A program made the position numbers and the translations under genes. Shown piece after piece: positions 45,231-56,080 of a stretch of DNA of 61,759 bases (the first letter of the stretch is position 1; every line of letters begins with the position of its first letter). The notes below the pieces were generated by a model. The model was given only the letters and a program-made list of their open reading frames with translations, searched no databases and was not told the DNA's origin. This DNA is from Bacteroidales bacterium (lineage in GTDB: Bacteria; Bacteroidota; Bacteroidia; Bacteroidales; JACABE01): contig JAHEYQ010000026.1 of NCBI GenBank assembly GCA_023251515.1, positions 1-61,759 on the forward strand. The letters are read 5' to 3'.

Positions 45231-48200
45231 CTAATGCATATAATCGGCTTTAAGAACCAAAGTCTGATAGGTTTTATTTAAAACTTTATCTATAACAATC
45301 ACTTTCAGATGAATATTATCCGATTCAGGAAAAAGTATCAAAGTATAACGCATCGGATTGTATGTATAAGTTTTTAACTCCTGAATATTATTGGTAGTAT
45401 TATTTAATTTAGCTGCCTTATTTAAAGCAATATCAGGGGTAATTATTTTCAGATTGTTACCAAAAGCTTTATCGGCAGAAGTCGTAAAGTCGTAATATGT
45501 AGTATCATTAGCAAATGAAACCGGAGCAGCACTCCATGTTTCTATATGGTTTCTGTTTTTGGCTACAATATAATACTTTCCATTATTCGAAGCTATAATT
45601 CGGGCAGCAAAAGCATAACCATCTGTTTTCAGCATCACATTAGAATCAACAAATATGGTCTGATAGTTAAGTGCAGAATCCCGAAGTTCAACAACTATTT
45701 TATCGGCATTGCCGGCACCCCATTGCGGATTTCCCAATTCGTTGGTAGCTGTATTCATTTGTTGATTGCCTGAATATAGTCCTTCTAAAAACAATTTAAC
45801 TTCCAATGATTTAAAAACATTAATATATTTAGTAAAAGCTTCTCCGGTACCGCATTCATTTTGAGCTTTTACAATTAAATTGCCCGACACACTCGAATCG
45901 GGAAAACTCAAAACTATGCTGCTGCTATCGCTGTTTCCCACCGAATTTAAAGGTAGTGTCCAGATATAATCAGTTGCATCATTTATGGGTAATACTGAAT
46001 ATAGTACATTTACCTGACCCTGATTTATTGTATTAAAACCCAAAACAGATACTGCCGTAGCAGGAATATTTTTCACAGTAACAGCCAATGATGAAGCATT
46101 CCCCTCGCCACAATTATTAGTACCTTTTACAAAAATATTACCCGAATTTGCATTAGCACCAATACTGACATCAATACTATTGGTAACAGAGTTTCCGCTT
46201 ACACCGTTTGGCAATGTCCATAAATATGCGGCAGCATTGGCAATTGGCTCAACTGAATATGTATAGGTCTGTCCTTTACATACTGCAATATTCCCCGAAA
46301 TAATCCCTGTTGAATCAGGTGATTTTTTTATCGTAACCGGAAAAATTATGCTATTGGTATCGCCACAGGAGTTTGTCTTAAATGCTGAAATAACACATGA
46401 GGCAGATGCCGAATCAATTAAAGTTTTAACAGAACTGATATTGACACTTGCTGAGGATGTGATGATTCCAGCAGTTTTCCAGCTAACAAAATAAGTTGCG
46501 GAAGTATCTGATAACGAAAAAGATAAAGCTGCACTTGAACCTAAAAAATATCCGTTAATGCTATCTTTATTCCAATTTAGCAAATTGCCGGAGCCGCCAT
46601 TTGCTTTCAGATTGATTTTCAAAGTATCGTTGCTGCACAATGAAGTGGAAGGCGTGCCTATATCAATATCAAGTGGTTTGAAAATCATAAAACTATCAAT
46701 CACAGTATTGTTATTACTAATGGTTTTAAACAAAAGTGTATCACCCGAAACCACAACATTTACAAAATGCATTATATCCATACTTTTTTCAATAAACCAA
46801 CCCGTGCCAGCTGCAACACGCGGTGCACCCGCTGAACCGGCAACAATTTGGCAACGTCCGTTGTTAGCACAATGTCCATAACTTGCAACTGCCGAATTTA
46901 AAGAAATATTCCTGTTAATAGGTTTAGATCTTTGATAATTATGAGTATGCCCATTAAAAATAACTTCAACGCCATAATCATCAAAAGCTTTCCACCAGGT
47001 TGTATAATAAGGATCCATTTCACCAGCATGTGAAGGGCTGGTATAAAAAGGTTTATGAAAGAAGACAAATCTCCACTTTTTGCTTTTGTTATTTTCAAGC
47101 GTATTTATCAGCCAGTTATATTGAGTAATATTTGCAGGATCATTACTATTCAGGCAAATAAAAACAGCATTACCAACCGTGAAAGAATAATATAATTCAT
47201 TACCCGGATTTGGAGGCTGAACCATTATGTTTCTGAAATTACTTGCAGTAGCATCGCTGCTAATGTCGTGGTTTCCGGTATTATAATAAACTATATTATT
47301 TTCAAAAAAGTTTTTACCATTTGTAAACCACCCATCCCAATCAGTGGTACTACCACCTGAATTTACGAGATCGCCACCAAATAAAACAAAATCAGATTGA
47401 GTTACAGCATTTGAAATGGAATTCCAATCATTTAAATTGGTACGACTATCGCCAAGTGCATTAAAAGTAAAATGATCAGAATCAGTCATTTTAGCAGTAT
47501 AAAAAACTTTATCGGGAATCCATACATTTGCATAAGAATCCCATATTGAATAATGGATTACAGTATCTTTAATCAATGCAGGAAACGCAAAATCATAGAG
47601 AAAGCCTGAATAATTACTTCTTTTAATTCCAGCAAATTTGCCCGACAAATAATCAGTATTATAACCCCATTTTATACTATCATTTAATCCCGTATTACGC
47701 CATGTAACGGTTAATCCATTAATGGGTTTATCAGTAGATCCGAAATGAATCTGACTAATTGTAGAAGTATTTGGTAATGTTGCAGAAAACCGGGCTGTTA
47801 AATCCATATTAAACCCAATATCGCTACTGCTTAGGCTGGATTGATGAACTTCAACCGCAATGGTATTAATTCCGTTCTGAATAAATGAAATCGGAATAAA
47901 AAACTGCTGATAACTGCTTTCGTTTCCATCAGCACTTGCCAGAGTGGAATAATTTATGGTTCCCGAAGGCATATTTAATCTTTTGACCTCAACACCATTG
48001 ATATAAAAAACGGCTCCATCGTCAATCAAAGCATTTACTTCAAAATTAGTTTCATTACCTGTGAAAGTATAATTAAATGTTTTTCTGAAATAATATGCAG
48101 GATATTTATTGCTAGAATTATTACCATAACTAATGGTAGTTATAGTAGCTTCTGCTGAAATTGCATCATAACCAAGCAATGCGTTACCGCTGGCCCACAA

Positions 48201-48368
48201 AGCATCATTAAAGCCTGTTTCTTTCCATGTTGCACCCGGAAAAACTCCCGTATCATTATATTTCCAATTACTTCCACGAAGTATAACCTGAGCAGTAATA
48301 AAATTAAGATTTACAACAAAAATAAAAAACAGAATTATAACACAATAAAAAGATAATTTTCTCCCCAT
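45231..48368 (-). CDS. Secreted purple-acid-phosphatase-like metallophosphoesterase
   Basis: 1,045 residues. Signal peptide to about 26. A galactose-binding-like beta-sandwich (about 27-190) is followed by a Fn3-like purple acid phosphatase N-domain (about 200-290). The metallophosphoesterase (about 295-560) has ALGDSRTN, FGGDLVN, NTGNHD, FFHKPFY and FNGHTHNYQR, the five metal-site blocks. Ig/PKD-like domains follow (SVCKGQ-type, about 690-830). The shared C-terminal module has NRNHIETWSAAPVSF and the non-dockerin tail YNPMRYTLILFPESDNIH to LKADYMH. It probably releases phosphate from extracellular esters. Confidence 0.92.
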   Translation of the reverse strand: MGRKLSFYCVIILFFIFVVNLNFITAQVILRGSNWKYNDTGVFPGATWKETGFNDALWASGNALLGYDAISAEATITTISYGNNSSNKYPAYYFRKTFNYTFTGNETNFEVNALIDDGAVFYINGVEVKRLNMPSGTINYSTLASADGNESSYQQFFIPISFIQNGINTIAVEVHQSSLSSSDIGFNMDLTARFSATLPNTSTISQIHFGSTDKPINGLTVTWRNTGLNDSIKWGYNTDYLSGKFAGIKRSNYSGFLYDFAFPALIKDTVIHYSIWDSYANVWIPDKVFYTAKMTDSDHFTFNALGDSRTNLNDWNSISNAVTQSDFVLFGGDLVNSGGSTTDWDGWFTNGKNFFENNIVYYNTGNHDISSDATASNFRNIMVQPPNPGNELYYSFTVGNAVFICLNSNDPANITQYNWLINTLENNKSKKWRFVFFHKPFYTSPSHAGEMDPYYTTWWKAFDDYGVEVIFNGHTHNYQRSKPINRNISLNSAVASYGHCANNGRCQIVAGSAGAPRVAAGTGWFIEKSMDIMHFVNVVVSGDTLLFKTISNNNTVIDSFMIFKPLDIDIGTPSTSLCSNDTLKINLKANGGSGNLLNWNKDSINGYFLGSSAALSFSLSDTSATYFVSWKTAGIITSSASVNISSVKTLIDSASASCVISAFKTNSCGDTNSIIFPVTIKKSPDSTGIISGNIAVCKGQTYTYSVEPIANAAAYLWTLPNGVSGNSVTNSIDVSIGANANSGNIFVKGTNNCGEGNASSLAVTVKNIPATAVSVLGFNTINQGQVNVLYSVLPINDATDYIWTLPLNSVGNSDSSSIVLSFPDSSVSGNLIVKAQNECGTGEAFTKYINVFKSLEVKLFLEGLYSGNQQMNTATNELGNPQWGAGNADKIVVELRDSALNYQTIFVDSNVMLKTDGYAFAARIIASNNGKYYIVAKNRNHIETWSAAPVSFANDTTYYDFTTSADKAFGNNLKIITPDIALNKAAKLNNTTNNIQELKTYTYNPMRYTLILFPESDNIHLKVIVIDKVLNKTYQTLVLKADYMH

Positions 48369-48463
48369 TCAATAATTTAAAAATAGTATTACATGAATTC
48401 TATTAATTATATATTTTTCATTGATTCAATAATTTTTATAAACAATAAACAACCTTAAAAGTT

Positions 48464-51400
48464 TTAATACAAATAATCGGCTTTGAGAACCGAAGTCTGA
48501 TAGGTTTTGTTTAATACTTTATCTATAACAATCACTTTCAGGTGAATATTATCCGATTCGGGTATCAAAATCAAAGTATATCGCAATGGATTATAAGCAT
48601 AAGATTTCAATTCCAGTATATTATTGGTATTATCGGCAAGTATCGCAGTCAGATTTATAACATAATCGGGTGATGTTTCTTTCAGATTATTACCATAAGC
48701 TTTGTCAGCAGAAGTAGTAAAATTATAATAAGTAGTATCGTTTGAAAAAGAAACTGAAGTAGCACTCCATGTTTCAATATGGTTTCTGCTTTTAGCTACA
48801 ATATAGTATTTTCCGTTGTTAGATGCAGTAATTCGGGTAGTAAATGCATAACCATCTGTTTTGAGCAAAATATTTGAATCAGCAAAAACACTTTGAAAAT
48901 TAAGAGAGGAATCTCTCAGTTCAATTATTATTTTGTCAGCATTACCTGCGCCCCATTGAGGTGTGCCAGTTTCATTCAATGCACTTTGCATTTGCTGATT
49001 GCCAATATATAGTCCTTCTAAAAACAATTTAACTTCCAGAGACTTAAAAACATTTATATACTTAGATGAAGGCTCTCCCACACCACATTCATTTTGTCCT
49101 TTTACAATCAGATTGCCAGACACACATGAATCAGGAAAACTCAATACAATGCTGTTACTAACACTGTTTCCAACAGAGTTTGTCGGAAGTGTCCAGATAT
49201 AAGTATTGGCATCAATAATTGGCGATACAGAATAAATTACATTATTCTGCCCCTGACTTATGGTATCTAAACCCGAAATAGAATTTGCTGATGCAGGAAT
49301 ATTTTTTACCGTAACAGCCAATGAAGAAGCACTTCCATCGCCACAAATATTAGATCCGTTTACCAAAATATTACCCGAAATTGCCGCAACTCCGTAACTT
49401 ACATCAATATTGTTGGTAACAGAGTTTCCACTAACACCGTTTGGTAAATTCCATGTATAAGAAGCTGCATTAGTAATAGTACCAACAGAATATGTTAGCG
49501 ACTGCCCTTTACATACAGTTTCATTTCCCGAAATAATTCCGGCTGCATCCGGCAAAGAATTTACAGTTATTGCCAAATCTGAAGCGCTTCCATTTCCACA
49601 TGCATTATTGCCTTTTACATTAATATTTCCTGAAGCAGAAGTAAGATCAAAATTAATATCAATACTGTTTGTTGTCGAAGTTCCGTTTGCTCCAGTTGGC
49701 AATATCCACACATATGAAGTAGCATTGGCAATAGGCGAAACTGTATAGGTTAAAGTCTGACCCTGACAAACACTTGCAGCTCCGGTTATGGCAGCAGCTG
49801 CCGAAGGCAATATTCCAACAACAATCGGCAATGAAGAAACACTTCCATCACCACAGGCATTATTGGCTTTTACAGTAATATTTCCTGAAGTTGCAGAAAT
49901 GCTAAAGCTAACATCAATGCTATTGGTTGCCGAACTTCCACTTGCTCCGTTGGGGAATGTCCATACATAAGAAGTAGCATTGGCAATAGGTGAAACAGAA
50001 TAATTTATAATTTGCCCTGAACAAACGGATGTATTACCTGAAATAATTCCGGCTGCATCAGGGTAAGAATTTACCGTAACAGCCAATGAAGAAGCACTTC
50101 CATCGCCACAAATATTATTACCTTTTACTGTAATATTACCAGATATAGCCGAAATACCATAATTTACATTAATACTATTTGTAGAAGAGGTTCCACTCGC
50201 ACCGTTTGGTAATGTCCATATGTAAGAAGTAGCATTGGCAATAGGTGAAACTGTATAAGTAATGGTTTGACCCTGACAAACTGAAGTTGTACCACTAATT
50301 GCACCTGCTGCCGAAGGCACAATACAACCGGTTCCGGTTACATTTATATCATCCACACAAATACCATATCCATATTTGGCATTACCTTCAAAAGCAATAT
50401 AATAATCTGATGTGGGCGATGGCAAAGTTATGGTTTCCTGAGTCCATGCTGTAATACTATTTGTATATGAAGTAAGTAGAGTCCATATTCCAGTAGCTGA
50501 GGTTTTATAATATACAGATAATAAATCCTGATCGGGACTCCATAATTGCTGGGTATGCCAAAAACTAAGCTGAGGATTATTAATGGAGGTTAAATTAAGA
50601 GTTGGAGTAATTAATTTCGTTTTATTATCAGCTGCTGAAGCATCTTTTAAAGTAGCATTATAAGAACCCGTGTGGGCAGCAGCAGGATTTGAGCCTCCGT
50701 TACCAGCAACAAAAGTCCAGTTAATTCCAGAACTATTAACTTGTTCCTGAGACCAACAAGCGGGTATTGCTCCTGCATTCTCAAAACCTTCATTCCAGGG
50801 GAAAGTACTGATTGTTCCACATAAAGTTGAAAACTGAATATCATTACCGTAAGATGTTCCGCTACTATTGGTAGCATAGGCTCTTACATGATATGTAGTA
50901 TTAATGATTAATCCTGAAATATTACTTGAAAAACTTCCAATTCCTGAACCATTTGTCGTATGATTATCGGCAATAGTCGGATTTAAAACAGTTCCCCAAC
51001 AAATACCACGGGCTGTAACAGGAGAAGAACCTGCATTTGTAACATTACCACCACTAATTGCAGTTGTGGTTGTTACAGAAGTTAAAGCAGTTGTTGTAAC
51101 TATGGCTAAGCTATTACTAACTCCTGTTATATTTATATCATCAATTGCCCAATGATAGCCATAAGTTCCGGTATAATTCCATTTGAACTTCACAGATGAC
51201 TGTCCGGCCACTGCATTTACAGCCTGATTAAATACTGTCGGATTTGTAACAGAAGTTGTAGTAAAAGATGATATTAACGTCCATGAAGAACCATTATTTA
51301 TACTGTAATACAAATTGCCTGATGAACCTGTATAACTTTTAAAATAATGATTGAACTGTAGATTTACACTTGAATAGGAACTTAAATCCAGGGCAGGAGA

Positions 51401-53761
51401 TATCAGATCAGCATTTTGAGTATTACCACTTCCATAAGCATCGCTGTTCAGATAAGCATAATTTCCGGTTAAAATAGGTCCTGTCATCGTCCCAAACTGC
51501 CATATCTGTCCATTTCCTGAATTATCTATCTGTGTCCAGCAATTAGGAATGGTAATAGCAGTAAACGCTTCAGAAAAAGGTAATGTAAATATTCCACAGG
51601 ATGTATTAAAAATCAGATCATCGCCATAAAATGTACCTGTTCCTGTTGTTGCATAAGCTCTTACATGATAAGTTGTATTTGCCGACAATCCGGTAATTGA
51701 ACTGCTAAAACTACCTGTACCGCTTCCGTTAGTGGTTTTATTATTGGCTGTTGTAGGATTTGCAGTAGTACTCCAGCATACCCCGCGGGCAGTAATTGTG
51801 CTGCCACCGTCCGAAGTTATATTTCCACCGGAAACAGCAGTAGTTGTGGTTATAGTTGTAGCTGCAACAGTAGTTAATGTAGGAACTCCTACTGCAAATG
51901 TCAGATCATTTCCATTGGTAGTTCCATCAGCATTAACGGCTACCAATCTGAAATGATAGGTAGTACCTGCAATTAAACCACTGATATTTGCATTAACAGC
52001 AACCACAGCCGAACCAGAACCAGCAGATAAAGAAGATGTTGTATTTCCATAACTAACAGTAGTACCCCATTGAAAATAATAAGTTGTAGCCAAGCCATTC
52101 GGATTAAGACTTCCGTTTAATGTGGCGGATGTGGCCGTAACAGCTGATGCTGCAAGTGTAGTAGCAACAGGATTATTTCCAAACCTGAATGAGGCTATTT
52201 TAGTACCTTTAGTAGAACCTCCAGACTTTACATATTCGCTCGAAAACCAAAAGGTATTATCATCTGTTGGGTCAACAGACAAAAGGGCATAATCGCCCCA
52301 ACGGTTATAGGTTGTTTGAGATACAGTTCCGTTTTGAATAATTTCTTCAGGAATATCGAGAACTCCGGTGGCATTGGCATAAGCAGCTGATGATTGTCCG
52401 CAATAACGGATACCCGGATAAATTGTGGAACTGGCTATTGAATAAGCCAAACCTATTTTCCCGCTTCCGTTAAGCATAATACTTCCCATCCATCTCGAAC
52501 TGGCATCGGGGGCATAAGTACCTGATTGACGAACAACCCAGGTGGTGGATGGTGGGGTTTTTCTGAGTTCGTACCAGCGAATACCCGCATGATTTGTTGC
52601 ATCAACATCTACCGTATGACAGCATAAAATGGTTTGATATGTTCCGAAATTACGGTATTGAGGTGCATTCATTATTACCTGTGGAACTCCGTCGAGTTTT
52701 TGGGTTCCTGGTTGGGTAATATCATCCCACGAAGATGTAAACTGGCTATCGAAAGCAGTTACCGGAATTTGTTGCGATCTGACAAAAGTAGAACTTGCAG
52801 GAGTTGTCCAGTTTACTGCCAATTCATAAATCCATAACTGATCGCTGCCACCTGCAACGGCATCATCATTAAAAGCAATAAATAAACCGGGCGAACCTGC
52901 AGGAGCAAAAGCTCCGTCATTATCAAGTGGTGGAACACATAAAAAGCCAGTGCCGGGTCTCCACGAATTATCAAAGGCTACCATCTGCGGATTAGCAGCT
53001 CCTGTAAGCATTTTTGACCGTTCAAAAACATAAATATCATTGCCCGAACCGGTATTGGTTCCCATATAATAACCATCCTGCCAGATACCTAATTTTTCAT
53101 AATCAGGTGTATCGGTTACATCAAAAGAATATGCATACCAGCTACCTGTTGGGTCGCTGGTTGCCGATACTGCCATCAACATCAAATCGTTGCTGCCGCA
53201 TAACGAAAATTCAACAGCTACCCAGCGTTGTGCCTGCTCGTCGTATTGTATTAAAGGATCGCCATCGTTACAGGTTGCACCCGAAACGCCATTAAATAAA
53301 AGATTCATATTGGTTGGCCCAGCCAGCAATGTACCCGTACGGTTGTAAATTGCATAAGTAGTATTTACAGTTTGCATATAATGGTTGGGGCCGATGGTTC
53401 CGTTGCAATCGGGAGGAAAAGAAGATGTTGTCTGTCCTTCAAAATTTACCAATGGAGCTTTATCTAAAACGGTTTTTCCCATGGTTTTTTGCCATGCTGC
53501 ATCTTCGCCACGAGGCAAAGCTGTGGCAGCAAATGGATATTCACGTGGTTTTATTACTTTGCGAGCAGCTTTTTTCAAAGCTTTGTCTTTTAAAAATTCT
53601 ATTTCTTCGGGAGTTACTGCCGGTAGATCTTTTAAAGGGGGTGTCTTACCCAAAAATACGCCATAGCCCACTACTTTGGGAACTAAAGGTTTATCCTGAG
53701 CAATGATGTTTAATGAAAATAAAATATAAATTGCAAAAAATGTATATAAACTCTTCTTCAT
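48464..53761 (-). CDS. Large secreted adhesin-like protein with Fn3, choice-of-anchor and PKD-like repeats
   Basis: 1,765 residues. Signal peptide MKKSLYTFFAIYILFSLNIIAQ. The N-terminal beta-propeller-like domain (about 100-520, with NGTIGPNHYMQTVNTTYAIY) resembles exo-sialidase-like secreted proteins. Two Fn3-like modules and two further ARGVCW/ARGICW modules enclose two choice-of-anchor J/MAM-like domains (about 720-885, 980-1140). Four close PKD/Ig-like repeats follow (each with S/TVCxGQ and GNNACG/ICG, about 80 residues), then a divergent fifth. The shared C-terminal module ends in the non-dockerin tail (LKADYLY). No catalytic residues recognised. Its C-terminal 280 residues are close to those of the phosphatase next door. 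Confidence 0.9.
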   Translation of the reverse strand: MKKSLYTFFAIYILFSLNIIAQDKPLVPKVVGYGVFLGKTPPLKDLPAVTPEEIEFLKDKALKKAARKVIKPREYPFAATALPRGEDAAWQKTMGKTVLDKAPLVNFEGQTTSSFPPDCNGTIGPNHYMQTVNTTYAIYNRTGTLLAGPTNMNLLFNGVSGATCNDGDPLIQYDEQAQRWVAVEFSLCGSNDLMLMAVSATSDPTGSWYAYSFDVTDTPDYEKLGIWQDGYYMGTNTGSGNDIYVFERSKMLTGAANPQMVAFDNSWRPGTGFLCVPPLDNDGAFAPAGSPGLFIAFNDDAVAGGSDQLWIYELAVNWTTPASSTFVRSQQIPVTAFDSQFTSSWDDITQPGTQKLDGVPQVIMNAPQYRNFGTYQTILCCHTVDVDATNHAGIRWYELRKTPPSTTWVVRQSGTYAPDASSRWMGSIMLNGSGKIGLAYSIASSTIYPGIRYCGQSSAAYANATGVLDIPEEIIQNGTVSQTTYNRWGDYALLSVDPTDDNTFWFSSEYVKSGGSTKGTKIASFRFGNNPVATTLAASAVTATSATLNGSLNPNGLATTYYFQWGTTVSYGNTTSSLSAGSGSAVVAVNANISGLIAGTTYHFRLVAVNADGTTNGNDLTFAVGVPTLTTVAATTITTTTAVSGGNITSDGGSTITARGVCWSTTANPTTANNKTTNGSGTGSFSSSITGLSANTTYHVRAYATTGTGTFYGDDLIFNTSCGIFTLPFSEAFTAITIPNCWTQIDNSGNGQIWQFGTMTGPILTGNYAYLNSDAYGSGNTQNADLISPALDLSSYSSVNLQFNHYFKSYTGSSGNLYYSINNGSSWTLISSFTTTSVTNPTVFNQAVNAVAGQSSVKFKWNYTGTYGYHWAIDDINITGVSNSLAIVTTTALTSVTTTTAISGGNVTNAGSSPVTARGICWGTVLNPTIADNHTTNGSGIGSFSSNISGLIINTTYHVRAYATNSSGTSYGNDIQFSTLCGTISTFPWNEGFENAGAIPACWSQEQVNSSGINWTFVAGNGGSNPAAAHTGSYNATLKDASAADNKTKLITPTLNLTSINNPQLSFWHTQQLWSPDQDLLSVYYKTSATGIWTLLTSYTNSITAWTQETITLPSPTSDYYIAFEGNAKYGYGICVDDINVTGTGCIVPSAAGAISGTTSVCQGQTITYTVSPIANATSYIWTLPNGASGTSSTNSINVNYGISAISGNITVKGNNICGDGSASSLAVTVNSYPDAAGIISGNTSVCSGQIINYSVSPIANATSYVWTFPNGASGSSATNSIDVSFSISATSGNITVKANNACGDGSVSSLPIVVGILPSAAAAITGAASVCQGQTLTYTVSPIANATSYVWILPTGANGTSTTNSIDINFDLTSASGNINVKGNNACGNGSASDLAITVNSLPDAAGIISGNETVCKGQSLTYSVGTITNAASYTWNLPNGVSGNSVTNNIDVSYGVAAISGNILVNGSNICGDGSASSLAVTVKNIPASANSISGLDTISQGQNNVIYSVSPIIDANTYIWTLPTNSVGNSVSNSIVLSFPDSCVSGNLIVKGQNECGVGEPSSKYINVFKSLEVKLFLEGLYIGNQQMQSALNETGTPQWGAGNADKIIIELRDSSLNFQSVFADSNILLKTDGYAFTTRITASNNGKYYIVAKSRNHIETWSATSVSFSNDTTYYNFTTSADKAYGNNLKETSPDYVINLTAILADNTNNILELKSYAYNPLRYTLILIPESDNIHLKVIVIDKVLNKTYQTSVLKADYLY

Positions 53762-54038
53762 AATATCTGAATAATAAATAGGCTGTAAAATTAATCAAAA
53801 AAATTCAATTGCAGATACATCGCCGGGAAAGTGGGATTTAAGCTGTTTAAGTTGAGAAATGTGCTTAACTAAGTGTTCTTCCTGAAATGCTCATTACAGG
53901 AAGGGTAGGATAGGTAATTTGCGTTTTATTTACTTTTGATTAATTAAACCAATTCCTCATTATTCATCTAATTTATATATCTTTTTGTTTATTATTTATT
54001 TATAATTACTTATTGAAAAACTACTTTTATAATTAATA
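53762..54038. other. Intergenic region with one small hairpin
   Basis: No gene. CTTCCTG (53878-53884) and CAGGAAG (53897-53903) form a 7-bp hairpin. Otherwise AT-rich, with no clear promoter for the adhesin-like gene. Confidence 0.4.
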
Positions 54039-54392
54039 TTATAATAATTTAATTAAAAAAAGTAGAAACAAAATAATTGTTGTAATTGTAAATGTTATAA
54101 AAAGCCATAGAATGAGTTTATTAAGATTTTTTTTTCTAAATAATAATAAAATAGATGAAATAATTGCTATAAAGTTTATGGTCAAAAATAAGGTAGAGTA
54201 AAAAAAATCTTTTTCATGCATCGCAAGTGCATATAAATAATCAGGGCTGTCATTTACTGTGTCCCATCCCCCTTCATTAATATATGTAAATGACCAATAG
54301 AGCAAAAATAATGAAACAGGAAAAATGAGTATATTTATTATTAGACCTACAATACTTACAGTTCTTATTAATTCTTTATTTACCATAACCAA
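54039..54392 (-). CDS. Small three-helix membrane protein, candidate immunity protein
   Basis: 117 residues with three membrane helices (about 10-33, 60-82 and 90-116) and a short extracytoplasmic loop (NEGGWDTVNDSPDYLYALA). No family recognised. Its start overlaps the end of the 566-residue gene by 13 bp, so the two are co-expressed. A small membrane protein overlapping a large protein is the usual layout of an effector with its membrane immunity protein. That reading is inference only. Confidence 0.7.
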   Translation of the reverse strand: MVMVNKELIRTVSIVGLIINILIFPVSLFLLYWSFTYINEGGWDTVNDSPDYLYALAMHEKDFFYSTLFLTINFIAIISSILLLFRKKNLNKLILWLFITFTITTIILFLLFLIKLL

Positions 54393-56080
54393 TTTTCTTT
54401 TAGTGCTTTAATGAAAGCTTTTAAAACATAAGAGCCACACTTAATATTTAATAATGAGTCGCCTTCTTTTTTACTAAGAGAAGCGTTAACAAAAGATATT
54501 TTTCCAAAGTCGGCTGCAATAACTAATAAAGCTGTATCAGTTATTTCATGTTGATACTTCGAAATAAATAATTCTTCGTTTTTATATTTTTCACCCTCAT
54601 TCTTTCCAAGACCAATAGCGGTAGCAAAAAGAGACATTCTATTACCTTTTATTGTTGTGTTATTCTCTTGCAAATAATAATCACGTAATAATTCTGATAC
54701 TTTTTTCCCACTTGGTTTATTTATTGGTAAGTTAGCTCCAATAACTATCCCATCAATATCTCCGAGCAAATCTGTTGCCGATGCATTATTTTCAATTTGA
54801 TTTTTCCAAATTGCTAAAACTTCTTCATCAGAGTATTTATCAGCATCTTTTGTTCCATCATAGATATCTTTTCTTACATATGCAATTATACTTCCTAAAT
54901 CTCCAAGCCATGTTGCAGCATCCAAACTATTCGATATATCTATCCAATAGGCATAACCAGGGTTTGTTAAGCTATTCTGATGGTTAAATCCATCCATGCC
55001 AACAAAAACGTGTCCAATATCAATTTTTGCACTGTCAAGTTCTCTAACAATTCTGTTAGCTTTTAATTTGATTTTATCCTCCTCTGAAATCTTTAATTTA
55101 TCTTTTTCATTATCTGTTTCTGGAATTAATCTTGTATTCCAATTGTCGGAATTATAGAATGCTTTTCTGAATTGAGTTATCATGTAAGCTGTGTTGCTTT
55201 GCTCTGATAAAGTGAATTTATTTTCAATTTCTTCTACTAATGAAATAAATGAATAAATATGTGTAACAGAATCAAAAATTTCATTAGTATTTGAGTTTTT
55301 CTTCAATATCTCTACTTGATCAATTAGTTGAATTGAAATATCTGGAAAGAGGTTTGCTTTTATTTTTGAAGATGAATATGGTTCAAATGTTGAGGGATTT
55401 TTAGGTGGCTCAACAGACTTAGAGCTTGCAGGAAGTAATTCAAAATTTTTATTTACGTAGTATGGAGCAATTAAATTTAGTGGATAATTTCTTTTGTAAA
55501 TAATGTTTGGCGATTCGATTGTTGCAAACACATTCATCAATTCAGTTGTTATTGTTTTATTGAATGGAAGATGGTTATAGTCTAAACCGATTACTTGCCC
55601 TTGACCACCTACATAAAAACTTACATTTTCATTATTTAGCGGTGAGGTTCTTATAGTACCTGCATCCTCATCAATAACAGAGTCAAATTCAACTATATAG
55701 TTGACTATCCAATACTGTAGTTTACCAGATAATTTATTAAAGATCTGAGAAAAACTTGCTGGTTTTAAAAATCGGTGAAATAATACAGGGAAATTTTCAT
55801 CTACTTTTTTACTTTCAATGAATTGTTTAATATTTTTTCGGTAATCAGTTATAAATATTGAAACAATTTCTTTTGCTTGTTTCTCAGAATCTACTGAAGT
55901 TCGTTGTATTGTATTAAATGCATTGTGATTTCTATATTTAATATGACCATTGTCAAATATATTGAATGAAATTAATGGTGATTTAAGAAGTTGAGGAGAA
56001 AACATGCTTGCACCAATATATTTTTCATAGCTTTGTAAAATTTGTGGTGAAACTGATTGATATGTTTTTACTTTTAACAT
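54380..56080 (-). CDS. Protein of unknown function, candidate effector
   Basis: 566 residues, no signal peptide or membrane helix. It has an N-terminal region of alternating strands (1-240), a Pro/Ser-rich linker (SSKSVEPPKNPSTFEPYSSS, about 216-236) and a helical region. A conserved-looking block follows: AKIDIGHVFVGMDGFNHQN (about 352-370), TWLGDLGSIIAYV and DLLGDIDGIVIGANL. The His/Asp-rich block could form an active or metal site, but no family is recognised. Co-transcribed with the overlapping three-helix membrane protein. Confidence 0.7.
   Translation of the reverse strand: MLKVKTYQSVSPQILQSYEKYIGASMFSPQLLKSPLISFNIFDNGHIKYRNHNAFNTIQRTSVDSEKQAKEIVSIFITDYRKNIKQFIESKKVDENFPVLFHRFLKPASFSQIFNKLSGKLQYWIVNYIVEFDSVIDEDAGTIRTSPLNNENVSFYVGGQGQVIGLDYNHLPFNKTITTELMNVFATIESPNIIYKRNYPLNLIAPYYVNKNFELLPASSKSVEPPKNPSTFEPYSSSKIKANLFPDISIQLIDQVEILKKNSNTNEIFDSVTHIYSFISLVEEIENKFTLSEQSNTAYMITQFRKAFYNSDNWNTRLIPETDNEKDKLKISEEDKIKLKANRIVRELDSAKIDIGHVFVGMDGFNHQNSLTNPGYAYWIDISNSLDAATWLGDLGSIIAYVRKDIYDGTKDADKYSDEEVLAIWKNQIENNASATDLLGDIDGIVIGANLPINKPSGKKVSELLRDYYLQENNTTIKGNRMSLFATAIGLGKNEGEKYKNEELFISKYQHEITDTALLVIAADFGKISFVNASLSKKEGDSLLNIKCGSYVLKAFIKALKENWLW

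Noticed and set aside
51732..53706. Several plus-strand frames opposite the 1,765-residue gene
   Set aside because: They are antisense shadows. The minus-strand protein has a signal peptide, repeats and a conserved C-terminus.
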